The notes beneath the pieces are model-generated. The model was not told the DNA's origin and made no database searches. It worked only from the letters and a program-made list of their open reading frames with translations. The translations under genes and the position numbers were made by a program. Below, piece after piece: positions 39,409 to 48,238 of a DNA stretch of 64,000 bases. The DNA is from Hufsiella ginkgonis (GTDB taxonomy: Bacteria; Bacteroidota; Bacteroidia; Sphingobacteriales; Sphingobacteriaceae), in assembly GCF_009834915.1 (NCBI RefSeq), contig NZ_WVHS01000003.1, positions 777,988-841,987 on the forward strand, written 5' to 3'. Position 1 is the stretch's first letter. Each line of letters starts with the position of its first letter.

Positions 39409-42400
39409 CGCAAAAGCTGCCGGAAGGGGTACGGAAAGGTTTTTCCTGCTGCTTATCACCCTGATACTTTCCCTGCTGTTCTACCGCTTGTATACCGTGC
39501 TGCAAACACGCATGACGGATGTAGACAAGCGTCTTGCAGGCGGCACGATGGTAAACCTGAACGGCAAAGATCCGGCGGGCCGGCTCCGGCAGCTGCTCGA
39601 ACGCGGATTCTATTTCGAAGATAAACGCGACATAGATCTCGTTGAGACCACCGTAGCGCAAAATATGACAAGTCGCCAGAAGATCGAGAACATCGGCGAG
39701 CTGAATAAACGCAAATATTACATCGATGCCGACGTAGCCTTCAGGCAAGGTGGCGAATCCTACAAAAGGAGGGTAACCGCATCGCGTGCGTTACTGGGTT
39801 ATACCGGCGACGATTCCCTGCGGTTTAACCAGGAGCGAAGATCGCCGCCCCCGCTTACTCCTGGAATCGACGCAGCCCTGGGCAACTATCGCATCGGCGG
39901 CGTGATACTGGATACAGGTAAGCCCGTAGCCGGGGTATTGGTGCGGCTGGACCTGGTTTTGCCGCAGGATAGCATTTACAGTGACGAGCCTACCGAAGCC
40001 ATCAGGCCATATACGGTAAAGCGCGCCGGGTTGGTGAGCACTTATATCCCCGACAGCGCCGGGCGGCGTACCCTGCAATCCCTAACCGCCTACGCGCGTA
40101 CCGGCGACGATGGGAAATATGCCTTTAACAACCTGCCGAATGGCAAAGCGTTTAAGGTACTGCCGCTGCAGCCGGGATTCCAGTTCGGATCGTCACAGGG
40201 CATTCAATCGCTGGAAGAGGATGTTTCGTTTACTTTTAACCGGCAGCCGCATACTATCCGGCTGTTATCGACCCGCGATTTTAATATCCTGAAAAAAGAA
40301 AAATCGCTGATCATCCGAACACCGGCGGAGTTTAATTCCTGGTTTATAGTGATAGCCATTTCCTTCCTTGCGGGATTCCTGGTGCTTCACTGCCTCTTAT
40401 CCTGGAAATTCAATGCAGCAGACCAGGTGATCCTGCCTGTGGTGATGACGTTAATCGGTTTGTCGCTGCTCACCTTATTAAGCTTACAAGACCCGTTACG
40501 CGACCGTTTCCTGGCCAGGGACACGTTGGTATACCTGGGCATCGGCTTTGTGCTGCTGTTCCTGGTACCGTTCCTGAATATGCGGCGGTTTAATGCCGAT
40601 ACCTGGATTTACCGGATGATCGTGTTTAAGAACGTACGTAGCGCTGCCAATGGATGGCCTTGGATCGTTACTGCCGTGATACTGCTGGCGCTTACCATAC
40701 TCTTCGGTACCGGCCCCGAGGGAAGCGGGGTAAAAGTGAATCTTTTCGGGTTCCAGCCCAGCGAGATCGTCAAATACCTGGTGATATTCTTCCTCGCGGG
40801 ATTTTTTGCGATTAACGAGAAGCTCATCAGCGAATATGCCACACTCCGTAAACGCTGGTCGTTCTTTTCTTTTGCCTTGCTGGCGATCCTGGTTACACTG
40901 ATGCTGTTCCTGTTGCTGGGCGATCTCGGTCCGGCCATGGTGGTGTGTTTCACTTTTATTACGCTGTTCTCCTTTTCGAGAGGCGATTTTATGTTCATGG
41001 CCGGCGCTGTGGTAGCTTACGTACTTACTTCGTGGATCGTAAAAAACGTGTGGTTCTCTGCCCTCATCACCGGGGCGCTCGTTGCCGGCATGATGCTGTT
41101 TAAACGAAAACAGCTCAGCGAATCGGCGGTGATGGTGCTCGTGATCATGGCCGCTTTTTTAACGATCGACCAATTGCCATACCTTGATAAGCTGTTCCAG
41201 GGTCCGGTACAGCGGTTAACAGACCGCAAAGCGATATGGGAAGATACGTGGAATAACGAGGTGTTCGGCGGCGACCAGGTGGCCAACGGGCTTTGGGCCA
41301 TGTCGAGCGGCGGCTTAAGCGGGCAGGGCGTGGGTGAGGGCTTTGCCAAAACCATTCCGGAAGCACATACCGATATGATCCTTCCCTCGATGGGCGAAGA
41401 ATTTGGCTGGACCGGTATTGTCTGTATCTTCCTGCTGTTCCTCTTATACCTGCACCGTGCCATTATCATCGGCAGGCGGGCGGGCTCACCGTTCCTTTTT
41501 TACCTGTGTGCGGGCATCGGCATTTCTACGTTTGTCCAGTTCCTGCTCATCGCGGGCGGCTCCACGGGGGCATTGCCGCTTTCGGGGGTATCGCTGCCGT
41601 TTCAGAGTTATGGAGGGTCGTCGCTGGTGGCTAATTTCCTGGCGTCGGGATTTTTGCTGTCGGTCTCGCTGGTACGAGGTACGCCGGTACAGCTGGAGTA
41701 CCTCTCCAAACAGCAGGACCGTAACCTGGTGCCGGCGCTGGTGGCCGCCTGTATGGGCATCCTGCTGCTTACGGTAAATGTTTCGCGGTACCTGTTTAAC
41801 AATAAAAAATGGGTGGTACAGCCGGCGTTGGTGGCCGACAGAAGCGGTGCGCGTATGTTCAGTTATAACCCCCGCATCGCTATCCTGATGAACAGGCTGC
41901 AGGCCGGTTCATTATATGACCGTCGGGGCGTGCTTATAGCCACCAGCGACCCGGCGCTGGTCAGGAAGCAACGGGGAAAGATCCGGGAGGCAGGCGCCAC
42001 CGGGTACAGCCTCGACTCGGCTATGCACAAACGCCTCGACCGGTATTATCCCTTCGCAGAACAACTGTTTTTCTGGACCGGCGATGCCAACACTGGCGTG
42101 TTTAATGGCAGCACGAACGGCTATTATGCAGAATATGAGCATGCTGCGGAACTGAGGGGATTTAAGCTCCCCACCACGAGCTATGACGTGGTTTCGCGCC
42201 GCTACCGCGAAGATCGTTTCCTGGCACGCGGCGTGCGAGAAATGACGGTAGTGAAAAAAGATTACGGTGCCCTGGCGCCGCTATTGCTTGCCGGGATTAA
42301 CAGCGATGAAGTGAAGGCCTTTAAAAAACGTAACCGTGACGTGCAGCTCTCCATCGATGCCGCCCTGCAAACAAGCATCCAACGGTCGATCGCCAAGGAC

Positions 42401-43465
42401 ACCTCTTTGCTGGACAACCGTGTTTCGGTAGTAATTATGGAATCCGGTACCGGCGACGTACTCACATCGGCCGTGTACCCGCTTCCGCCTGTGCGTAACT
42501 GGGAGAAGCTGACGATGACTACCGCCGAACAAAACCAGCTGGATGGCTGGATCACCACCTCCGATCTCGGTTTTACGCATTTTACGCAGCCCGGCTCCAC
42601 CGCCAAAGTGCTCACGGCTATGGCCGCCTTTAATAAGCTGGGCATGGCCGCCGCCGATAAGAAATTCCACGTAAGTGCCTGGGAGCGGATCCGCACCAAA
42701 GGAATTGAGCCCGATGAAACCGGCGTGATCAGCATGGAACGCGCGGTGGCCAAATCCAATAACGTGTACTTTATTAAACTGGCTAACGAGGAGCACCTGC
42801 AGGAGGAAATGGGCGACCTGTACCTTAAAACAGGCATGTTTCTCCATGGCGCCGGCGGTTATTATTACTCGCGGCAGGAAAACAACACCGCCCGGGAAAA
42901 CAAATGGAAAGAACTGTGGCGCAAAACGGAGTTCAACACCCGCCCGCGTTACAATCCTAACAACATTCGCCGTACACGTGCCAAAGGGATTTCGGGTATG
43001 GCATGGGGGCAGGGTGAGCTGATCGCCACACCGGCCGCCGTAGCCCGTCTCGTTTCGGGCGTAGCCAACCGGGGGGTATTGTTGCAAAACAGGTTCGTGC
43101 TTAAGGTAAGCGATTCGGTGCTCCCGGTAAAACCGGGCGTTAAACTGGCCAACGACCCGCGTTACGCCGCTTTACTGCGCAACTATATGATCGCGCAAAG
43201 CGCTCCAAAGGTACCTATTCTTAAGATCGCGGTAGCCGGCAAAACCGGTACGCCGGAGCGTATCTGGAAAAAAGAACAGATCAATGACGGGTGGTACGTT
43301 TTCTTCGCGCCATCGCTGCACGGTAAGGGCAACCTGGTGGTTTGTGTGCGGGTGGAAGCTACCAAAGGCTCGTCGGATGCGGTGAGGCTTGCGGGGAATC
43401 ATGTGATCCCCTTCCTGCTGAAAATGGGTTATATAACTGGCATTAAACCTCAAACAATAGAATAA
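39395..43465 (+). CDS. Fused SEDS glycosyltransferase (RodA/FtsW) and penicillin-binding transpeptidase
   Basis: One 1356-residue polypeptide for polymerising and cross-linking peptidoglycan. In order: membrane helix (about 15-37); a periplasmic part with a carboxypeptidase-D-like Ig domain (about 164-256, GDDGKYAFNNLPNG); a SEDS core with multiple helices from about 315 to 830 (FGFQPSEIVKYL, DLGPAMVV, LPSMGEEFGWTG, PFQSYGGSS); and a transpeptidase domain with the catalytic serine in PGSTAK (near 1066), SNN (near 1121) and KTGT (near 1281). All three penicillin-binding motifs look intact. The ATG at 39395 overlaps the phosphatase gene by 14 bases; a frame opening at 39317 has only shadow sequence. 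SEDS and PBP are normally separate partners. Confidence 0.94.
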   Translation: MQPGNAKAAGRGTERFFLLLITLILSLLFYRLYTVLQTRMTDVDKRLAGGTMVNLNGKDPAGRLRQLLERGFYFEDKRDIDLVETTVAQNMTSRQKIENIGELNKRKYYIDADVAFRQGGESYKRRVTASRALLGYTGDDSLRFNQERRSPPPLTPGIDAALGNYRIGGVILDTGKPVAGVLVRLDLVLPQDSIYSDEPTEAIRPYTVKRAGLVSTYIPDSAGRRTLQSLTAYARTGDDGKYAFNNLPNGKAFKVLPLQPGFQFGSSQGIQSLEEDVSFTFNRQPHTIRLLSTRDFNILKKEKSLIIRTPAEFNSWFIVIAISFLAGFLVLHCLLSWKFNAADQVILPVVMTLIGLSLLTLLSLQDPLRDRFLARDTLVYLGIGFVLLFLVPFLNMRRFNADTWIYRMIVFKNVRSAANGWPWIVTAVILLALTILFGTGPEGSGVKVNLFGFQPSEIVKYLVIFFLAGFFAINEKLISEYATLRKRWSFFSFALLAILVTLMLFLLLGDLGPAMVVCFTFITLFSFSRGDFMFMAGAVVAYVLTSWIVKNVWFSALITGALVAGMMLFKRKQLSESAVMVLVIMAAFLTIDQLPYLDKLFQGPVQRLTDRKAIWEDTWNNEVFGGDQVANGLWAMSSGGLSGQGVGEGFAKTIPEAHTDMILPSMGEEFGWTGIVCIFLLFLLYLHRAIIIGRRAGSPFLFYLCAGIGISTFVQFLLIAGGSTGALPLSGVSLPFQSYGGSSLVANFLASGFLLSVSLVRGTPVQLEYLSKQQDRNLVPALVAACMGILLLTVNVSRYLFNNKKWVVQPALVADRSGARMFSYNPRIAILMNRLQAGSLYDRRGVLIATSDPALVRKQRGKIREAGATGYSLDSAMHKRLDRYYPFAEQLFFWTGDANTGVFNGSTNGYYAEYEHAAELRGFKLPTTSYDVVSRRYREDRFLARGVREMTVVKKDYGALAPLLLAGINSDEVKAFKKRNRDVQLSIDAALQTSIQRSIAKDTSLLDNRVSVVIMESGTGDVLTSAVYPLPPVRNWEKLTMTTAEQNQLDGWITTSDLGFTHFTQPGSTAKVLTAMAAFNKLGMAAADKKFHVSAWERIRTKGIEPDETGVISMERAVAKSNNVYFIKLANEEHLQEEMGDLYLKTGMFLHGAGGYYYSRQENNTARENKWKELWRKTEFNTRPRYNPNNIRRTRAKGISGMAWGQGELIATPAAVARLVSGVANRGVLLQNRFVLKVSDSVLPVKPGVKLANDPRYAALLRNYMIAQSAPKVPILKIAVAGKTGTPERIWKKEQINDGWYVFFAPSLHGKGNLVVCVRVEATKGSSDAVRLAGNHVIPFLLKMGYITGIKPQTIE

Positions 43466-43528
43466 AGCGGGGGTTTATGGAGTATAGTTCCGGTGCCCGC
43501 TCCCGGCTCCTTAAGTAGTTACAACAGC

Positions 43529-44323
43529 ATGATATTTGATTTATTTAAAACGACCAGCGGCGACCATCAGCCAGATGTAAAAGGCACGAGGCATGCCCTG
43601 CTGCAATTTATTAAACAGGAGCTTCAAAAAGCCGAAGGAGGTGAGGGCGGGAACATCAGGGGCCTTTTGCTGTACCTGTCATGCGGAGACAGGGAACGGC
43701 ATATCTACGAGTCGGCGGTATATGACGATGAGCCCGGCAGACTGAAAGCGGAGGTCCAGCGCATCGCCGATGATTACGCCCTGGGATTGCCCGACACCTG
43801 GACACTGGAGGTGCTGTTTGAAAAGAACGTGCCGTCAGAAGCCACCAAGGCGGCCGACCTGGATGCCGCGTTCTTTATCAAAACGAATAAACATTTTATC
43901 AGGCGCTCGGTCACAGCCTACCTGCGGGCCCTGAGCGGGGAGACCGTCCATAAAGAATACACTATCACTTCTGAAGGGGGAAAGATTAACATCGGCAGGG
44001 ACCAGAAGGCGCAGGTAGACGACGGTTTTTTCCGCACCAACCACATCGCTTTCCCATCGGAGAGTGCCAGTGAAAGTAACCGGTTTATCAGCCGGCAGCA
44101 CGCGCATATCGAATGGAGCGCGGAGTCGGGCAGGTTCCTGTTGTTTGCCGACGACGGCGGGATCCCGCCACGCAACAAAGTTAAGGTACGATCGGAGGAG
44201 AGCGAGCACCTGGTTAAGCTGCATTCGTCAGACATCGGCCACGAGCTAAAGGAAGGCGACCAGGTAGTACTGGGCGAATCGGCAGTGCTCGAGTTTAGTT
44301 ACCGTCCTTTACACGATGAGTAA
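43529..44323 (+). CDS. FHA-domain phosphothreonine-binding protein
   Basis: A 264-residue soluble protein. The N-terminal part (about 1-130, with LLYLSCGDRERHIYES and TWTLEVLFEKNVPSEA) has no clear family name. The C-terminal FHA domain (about 150-262) has the conserved INIGRD, an inserted loop, then SRQHAHIEW and a DGG-P-R-N turn, and so can be expected to bind phosphothreonine. Likely partners are the tails of the two kinases. The ATG at 43529 is preferred over GTG 43493. It overlaps the second kinase gene by 8 bases. Confidence 0.88.
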   Translation: MIFDLFKTTSGDHQPDVKGTRHALLQFIKQELQKAEGGEGGNIRGLLLYLSCGDRERHIYESAVYDDEPGRLKAEVQRIADDYALGLPDTWTLEVLFEKNVPSEATKAADLDAAFFIKTNKHFIRRSVTAYLRALSGETVHKEYTITSEGGKINIGRDQKAQVDDGFFRTNHIAFPSESASESNRFISRQHAHIEWSAESGRFLLFADDGGIPPRNKVKVRSEESEHLVKLHSSDIGHELKEGDQVVLGESAVLEFSYRPLHDE

Positions 44324-45713
44324 GGTATTTACCATAGCGGAAGGTTTAGAGAATCTCGGTGCGCTGCGCACAGGCGGGCAAGGTTCGGTGTACAAAGGTC
44401 GCCGCACGGGCAGTATCTATACCGCGGTGAAACTGATCCCCACGCCGGTAACCGTTGAGAACGAGGAGGATAAAAATTACCGCAACTTTCGCAGCGAAGT
44501 AGCGAAGCTGGAGAAGGTGAACGCCGATCCGAGTCCGCACGTGGTGAAAATGCTGAGCTGGGGCATCACGGAAAGCGGTTCGTTCCCCTACATTGAGATG
44601 GAATACATCGACGGACCGGATCTTTGCGACCTTCTGCAGCCGCCAAACGACGGGATTTTTACGCTGAAGGAGCTGCTGAAAGTGGCTTTACAGGTATCGG
44701 CAGCGCTGGCCCATTGTCACCGGGCGGGTGTAAAGCACGGCGACATTAAGAGTAACAACATAAAATATAACAGGCACACCGGCAACTACGTGCTGCTGGA
44801 TTTTGGCCTGGCCATGATGAGCGAGGAACAGCGCCGCAGCAGTGTGCGCCACGCTGGCGCTATCGAGTTTATGGCCCCGGAACAACTTGACGGTAAAATG
44901 TTGTTTCAAACCGATATTTACAGCTTCGGGATAATGCTGTACGAGCTTTTTACCGGCACCGTACCATTCCCTTTATCGGGAAACAGCGATACAGGCAGGA
45001 ATGCGGTAATGCTGAACCACCTGGAAACGGCCGTACCCGATGCCCTGGCAGTAAGACGCGCAAACCTGCCGCAGGCGTGGAGCGCAGAAAAACAGGCGCG
45101 TGAAATGCAGGCGCCGGCATGGTTTCTTTCGCTGCTCGACGTTTGCCTGGCCAAATCTCCCGATAACCGGTATAAGAACGCAATGGAGCTGCAGGACGTA
45201 GTGATAAATGGCAGTCTCTCATCAGCAGACGGCTATACCGCAGCCCTGCACAACGAAAATGAGAGCCTGCGGGCGCAATTGGAAGAGTCGCGACAGGCGA
45301 AACTGAACGAAACGATGAAGCTCGCCGGTTTACAGGCCATCGCGGCCAAAGCGGGCATCATTTACAACGAACAGCATGGCCGGTTTGAGCAGAGCCGAAG
45401 GATCATGCAAACCACCCGGCCTGTATTTATGACGGTATTGGCGTTGGCGTTAGGATCTGTTGCATTTTTGCTGTACTCATTCTTCGCGAAACCGGACCCT
45501 ATGCCGGTTTCTGCAGCCTTTCCTGTCGGAATAAAATCGAACAAGCCTTATTACTCTCCCTATATCTTTATTAAATCCTATAACTATGACAGCGTGTTTA
45601 ACGCCAATCGAAAGGTGGCAGCTAAGAAACCCGTTTCCCTAAAACGCGACCAACTACCTAAAAAGGACTCAGGGAAAAAGAAGAAAAGGAAGCGGTTCCT
45701 GGGCGTGTTTTAG
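44316..45713 (+). CDS. Transmembrane Ser/Thr protein kinase (second of two paralogues)
   Basis: A 465-residue kinase whose domain (1 to about 300) matches the gene at 35567 almost throughout, including GGQGSVYKG, the HGDIKSNN catalytic loop, DFGLA and APEQ. Between the kinase domain and the membrane helix (about 370-392) is a helical coiled-coil-like segment (HNENESLRAQLEESRQ) with an extra 25-residue stretch absent from the first kinase. The outer tail is short, basic and ends in a Lys-rich cluster (KKDSGKKKKRKR). Differing tails with near-identical catalytic domains suggest two inputs to one shared set of targets. Its start overlaps the FHA gene. Confidence 0.93.
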   Translation: MSKVFTIAEGLENLGALRTGGQGSVYKGRRTGSIYTAVKLIPTPVTVENEEDKNYRNFRSEVAKLEKVNADPSPHVVKMLSWGITESGSFPYIEMEYIDGPDLCDLLQPPNDGIFTLKELLKVALQVSAALAHCHRAGVKHGDIKSNNIKYNRHTGNYVLLDFGLAMMSEEQRRSSVRHAGAIEFMAPEQLDGKMLFQTDIYSFGIMLYELFTGTVPFPLSGNSDTGRNAVMLNHLETAVPDALAVRRANLPQAWSAEKQAREMQAPAWFLSLLDVCLAKSPDNRYKNAMELQDVVINGSLSSADGYTAALHNENESLRAQLEESRQAKLNETMKLAGLQAIAAKAGIIYNEQHGRFEQSRRIMQTTRPVFMTVLALALGSVAFLLYSFFAKPDPMPVSAAFPVGIKSNKPYYSPYIFIKSYNYDSVFNANRKVAAKKPVSLKRDQLPKKDSGKKKKRKRFLGVF

Positions 45714-45758
45714 TGTGTATGCGTAATCTCTTGATCGTTCGGATAAGTTAACTTTAAA

Positions 45759-46124
45759 ATGATGCCAGGTAAACACGTTCCCGTTAACATGCTCGTTATG
45801 GCGCTTGAAAATCTCACAGGTGATTACACGAACAAGGTCCTTACGCGTGTGAATGACCATGTAATCCGGGTCAGTGTGATGACGAAGGAATTCTACTGGC
45901 ATTATCACCCCAATTCTGACGAGACCTTCCAGGTATTGGAGGGCGGCATTCGTATAGATCTTGAAGATGAAACGATTGAACTACAACCCGGTCAATTATT
46001 TACCGTACCCAAAAATGCCGTTCATCGTACGCGGCCGGTGGGGGACAGGTCGGTAAATATTACGTTCGAAAGACAGGATATGGAAACCATAAAAGTGCGG
46101 CAGCCAGAGCGGTCTATTATTTAG
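45759..46124 (+). CDS. Cupin-domain protein
   Basis: A 121-residue single-domain cupin. It has the metal-binding motifs WHYHPNSDETFQVLEG (first motif, two His and a Glu) and PKNAVHRT (second motif His). Such small cupins may act as isomerases, dioxygenases or sugar-binding proteins; no function can be given. Two adjacent ATG codons open the gene. It sits 45 bases after the second kinase gene, on the same strand, with a possible promoter element TAACTTTA at 45749-45756. Confidence 0.88.
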   Translation: MMPGKHVPVNMLVMALENLTGDYTNKVLTRVNDHVIRVSVMTKEFYWHYHPNSDETFQVLEGGIRIDLEDETIELQPGQLFTVPKNAVHRTRPVGDRSVNITFERQDMETIKVRQPERSII

Positions 46125-46329
46125 CCGAGAGTTCGTTTTTTACTTCGATCACAAAATCAACTACACATTAAGCGTTTAATATTCGCGACCTGGAAAGCCG
46201 TTCACCGGTATACTCAGAACGCCGGTATCCGGTTTGGGAGTTTTCATGGAAAGACCACAATTCCTGTTATAGAATCGCGGTCCGTTCACACACCTATTTA
46301 TAACAACAACACAACACGTTTCTAAAAGA

Positions 46330-47955
46330 TTACTTCACCTTTGAGAATTTAATATTACTCACTACCGGGTTACTAAAATTCAGCCCGGTAACTCTCCCGG
46401 TTTTATCCCGCGTAAAGCGGAAAAAGATACCAGCCACCTGGAAAGTATCCCGGTCTACGGGCTTACATTCCGGGTTGTTGCCCGGTGAGTCATTGAGGCG
46501 CGCTACGAGTACGCCGTTGCCGGGAACGATTTCCAGGAAGGCGCCCAATTCGTCGCTCTGGTAATGCCCGGCAAACGATCGCAGGTCTGCTTCACTTAGC
46601 GCAGGAGCCTGTGCGCGGCGGTAGCGGGTGCTTTTTCCTTCCATCGATTTAAGCTCGAACTGGTTCGCCGAAAGAAAATTCAGTTCGAACCGGTCCTGCG
46701 ACAGGAAGAAAACCGAGTTAGCCCAGCGGCGGAACCGGCCTTTAGAGATCAAGGCAAGGCCCGGACCACCGGCTACGCGGAACCTGTCGCGGTCTACGGC
46801 CAGCGTGATGGCATCGCCGGTTTTCTCATTGAAGTATAGCCCGGCATATTGGTTGGCTTCTGCGAGGGCTTCGCCCGTAAGGGTGGGAGGCGGACCGTCT
46901 TCGGCGACAGGGGCGGCCGACGATTTTGCGTACAAGGCCAGCAGCCGGTTAGCAACGGAAGTTGCGCTCATGGCGTCAGAATTACAGGTAATGGCAATAG
47001 ACAGGCCCTGCGATGGAATGCGCCCAATCCAGGTGTGGTAACCCGCGGCGCCCCCGGAGTGCCATACGAGTTTGGTGTCGCGGTACGGATCGAGCGCCAG
47101 TCCGCGTGCATATCCGAGTTTCCGGCCGTTGTTGAGCGTGGCTGGTTCCTGGAGCTTTTCGGTAACAAAAGCACCGATACGCCCGCTGGTGAGGGCATCG
47201 TTCCAGGTGAGGAGGTCGGTTACGTTGCTAAAGATGGCGCCGCCGCCGCGGTCATTCCCGAGGTACATATTTACTTTCCAGCTGCCGCCGTCCCTGGCAT
47301 AACCCAGGGCCCGGTTTGGAATTACCTGCTGCATATCAGATACGTAAGTAGTGGCCGTCATGCCAAGCGGTTCGAACACGCGCAAGCGGATCAGCTCAGG
47401 AAACGGGGTCCTGGTGGCTCGTTCGGCAATTTCTGTAAGCAGCACGAAGCCGCTGTTGGAATAGCTCCATTCTTCGCCGGGGGCAAAATTAACGCTGCGC
47501 TGGCGCAATATGAGGCTTAACGCAGTAGGGTCTCCGCCTGCCAGCGGAAGGAGCCCGGTCCAGTCGCGGATGCCGCTGGTATGGGTAAGCAGGTGATCGA
47601 TCGTGATCTTGTGACCGTAATCAGGAAGCTCGGGAAGGTATTTATGTACATCGTCAGATAGCGATAACTTTTTATCCTGCACCAGCAGGAGGATTGTTGC
47701 TGCGATGAACTGCTTCCTGGTAGAGCCGATATCGAACGTAGTGGCCGCATTGATGGCGACGCCTCGTTCAAGGTCGGCCGATCCGTAAAAGCGGTTTGCT
47801 AACACGTTTCCGTTTTGCGAGATGGCGCAGGCACAACCCGGTGTGGCAGGTGTGGCCCAGCTAAAGATCTTATCAATATCGTTAGTCTTATCTTGCGGAT
47901 ACGCGAACTGAGCGGCAGCCAGGGTAAGTACCAGGAGGGAGCATAAAAATTTCAT
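46330..47955 (-). CDS. Secreted serine hydrolase, class C beta-lactamase fold
   Basis: A 541-residue protein with a signal peptide (SLLVLTLAAAQFAYPQ). The class-C beta-lactamase/DD-peptidase core shows the catalytic Ser and Lys in GSTRKQF (SxxK), YSN in WSYSNSGF, and HSGG in place of KTG. The last 180 residues form a beta-rich extension as in the Pab87/lipocalin-like group. Its substrate may be a D-amino-acid peptide or ester. Its upstream region holds two CTTTG-N5-CAAAG palindromes (48008-48052), one of them within a 27-base identity with the promoter of the gene at 52290. Confidence 0.92.
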   Translation of the reverse strand: MKFLCSLLVLTLAAAQFAYPQDKTNDIDKIFSWATPATPGCACAISQNGNVLANRFYGSADLERGVAINAATTFDIGSTRKQFIAATILLLVQDKKLSLSDDVHKYLPELPDYGHKITIDHLLTHTSGIRDWTGLLPLAGGDPTALSLILRQRSVNFAPGEEWSYSNSGFVLLTEIAERATRTPFPELIRLRVFEPLGMTATTYVSDMQQVIPNRALGYARDGGSWKVNMYLGNDRGGGAIFSNVTDLLTWNDALTSGRIGAFVTEKLQEPATLNNGRKLGYARGLALDPYRDTKLVWHSGGAAGYHTWIGRIPSQGLSIAITCNSDAMSATSVANRLLALYAKSSAAPVAEDGPPPTLTGEALAEANQYAGLYFNEKTGDAITLAVDRDRFRVAGGPGLALISKGRFRRWANSVFFLSQDRFELNFLSANQFELKSMEGKSTRYRRAQAPALSEADLRSFAGHYQSDELGAFLEIVPGNGVLVARLNDSPGNNPECKPVDRDTFQVAGIFFRFTRDKTGRVTGLNFSNPVVSNIKFSKVK

Positions 47956-48007
47956 GGTGTTATTAGGTTAAAGCGTAAAGGAATTATTTAAAATATAATT
48001 TATAAAG

Positions 48008-48026
48008 TACTTTGTTTTGCAAAGTT
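48008..48026 (-). promoter_or_regulatory. Palindromic operator 1 (TACTTTG-N5-CAAAGTT)
   Basis: Inverted CTTTG/CAAAG half-sites spaced by 5 bases, 52 bases upstream of the serine hydrolase start. The 27 bases 48000-48026 occur as an exact inverted copy at 52255-52281, in the same orientation relative to the gene each precedes. Probably the binding site of one dimeric repressor whose gene is not in the window. Confidence 0.6.
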
Positions 48027-48033
48027 AATATTA

Positions 48034-48052
48034 TGCTTTGTTATTCAAAGTA
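48034..48052 (-). promoter_or_regulatory. Palindromic operator 2 (TGCTTTG-N5-CAAAGTA)
   Basis: A second copy of the same half-site arrangement, 7 bases beyond operator 1. Centre-to-centre distance is 26 bases, so two dimers could bind side by side. Confidence 0.5.
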
Positions 48053-48238
48053 AAATAAGAGATTTTATGGGTCGGCGGCCTTTTTGGGTGTGTCGCCGAC
48101 TTCAGGAGCTGGATTTCGAGAAATTTACCGCCGGGAAATATCTTAAAGGTTGCGATCTCTCCTGCGGCCTGCCGGGAAATACCGGGTAGTTGAGAATTGA
48201 TGAGCTGCCCTCCGGAATTTTTGATTAATATTGCTTTA

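Noticed and set aside
43466..43528. Hairpin AGCGGG / CCCGCT as terminator inside the kinase cluster
   Set aside because: The loop is 24 bases and no T-run follows, so it is unlikely to stop transcription; the gap is only 63 bases.
35567..45713. Abortive-infection or toxin-antitoxin kinase module
   Set aside because: The presence of the wall synthase, PP2C and FHA proteins explains the kinases better; no toxin or phage-sensing domain is seen.
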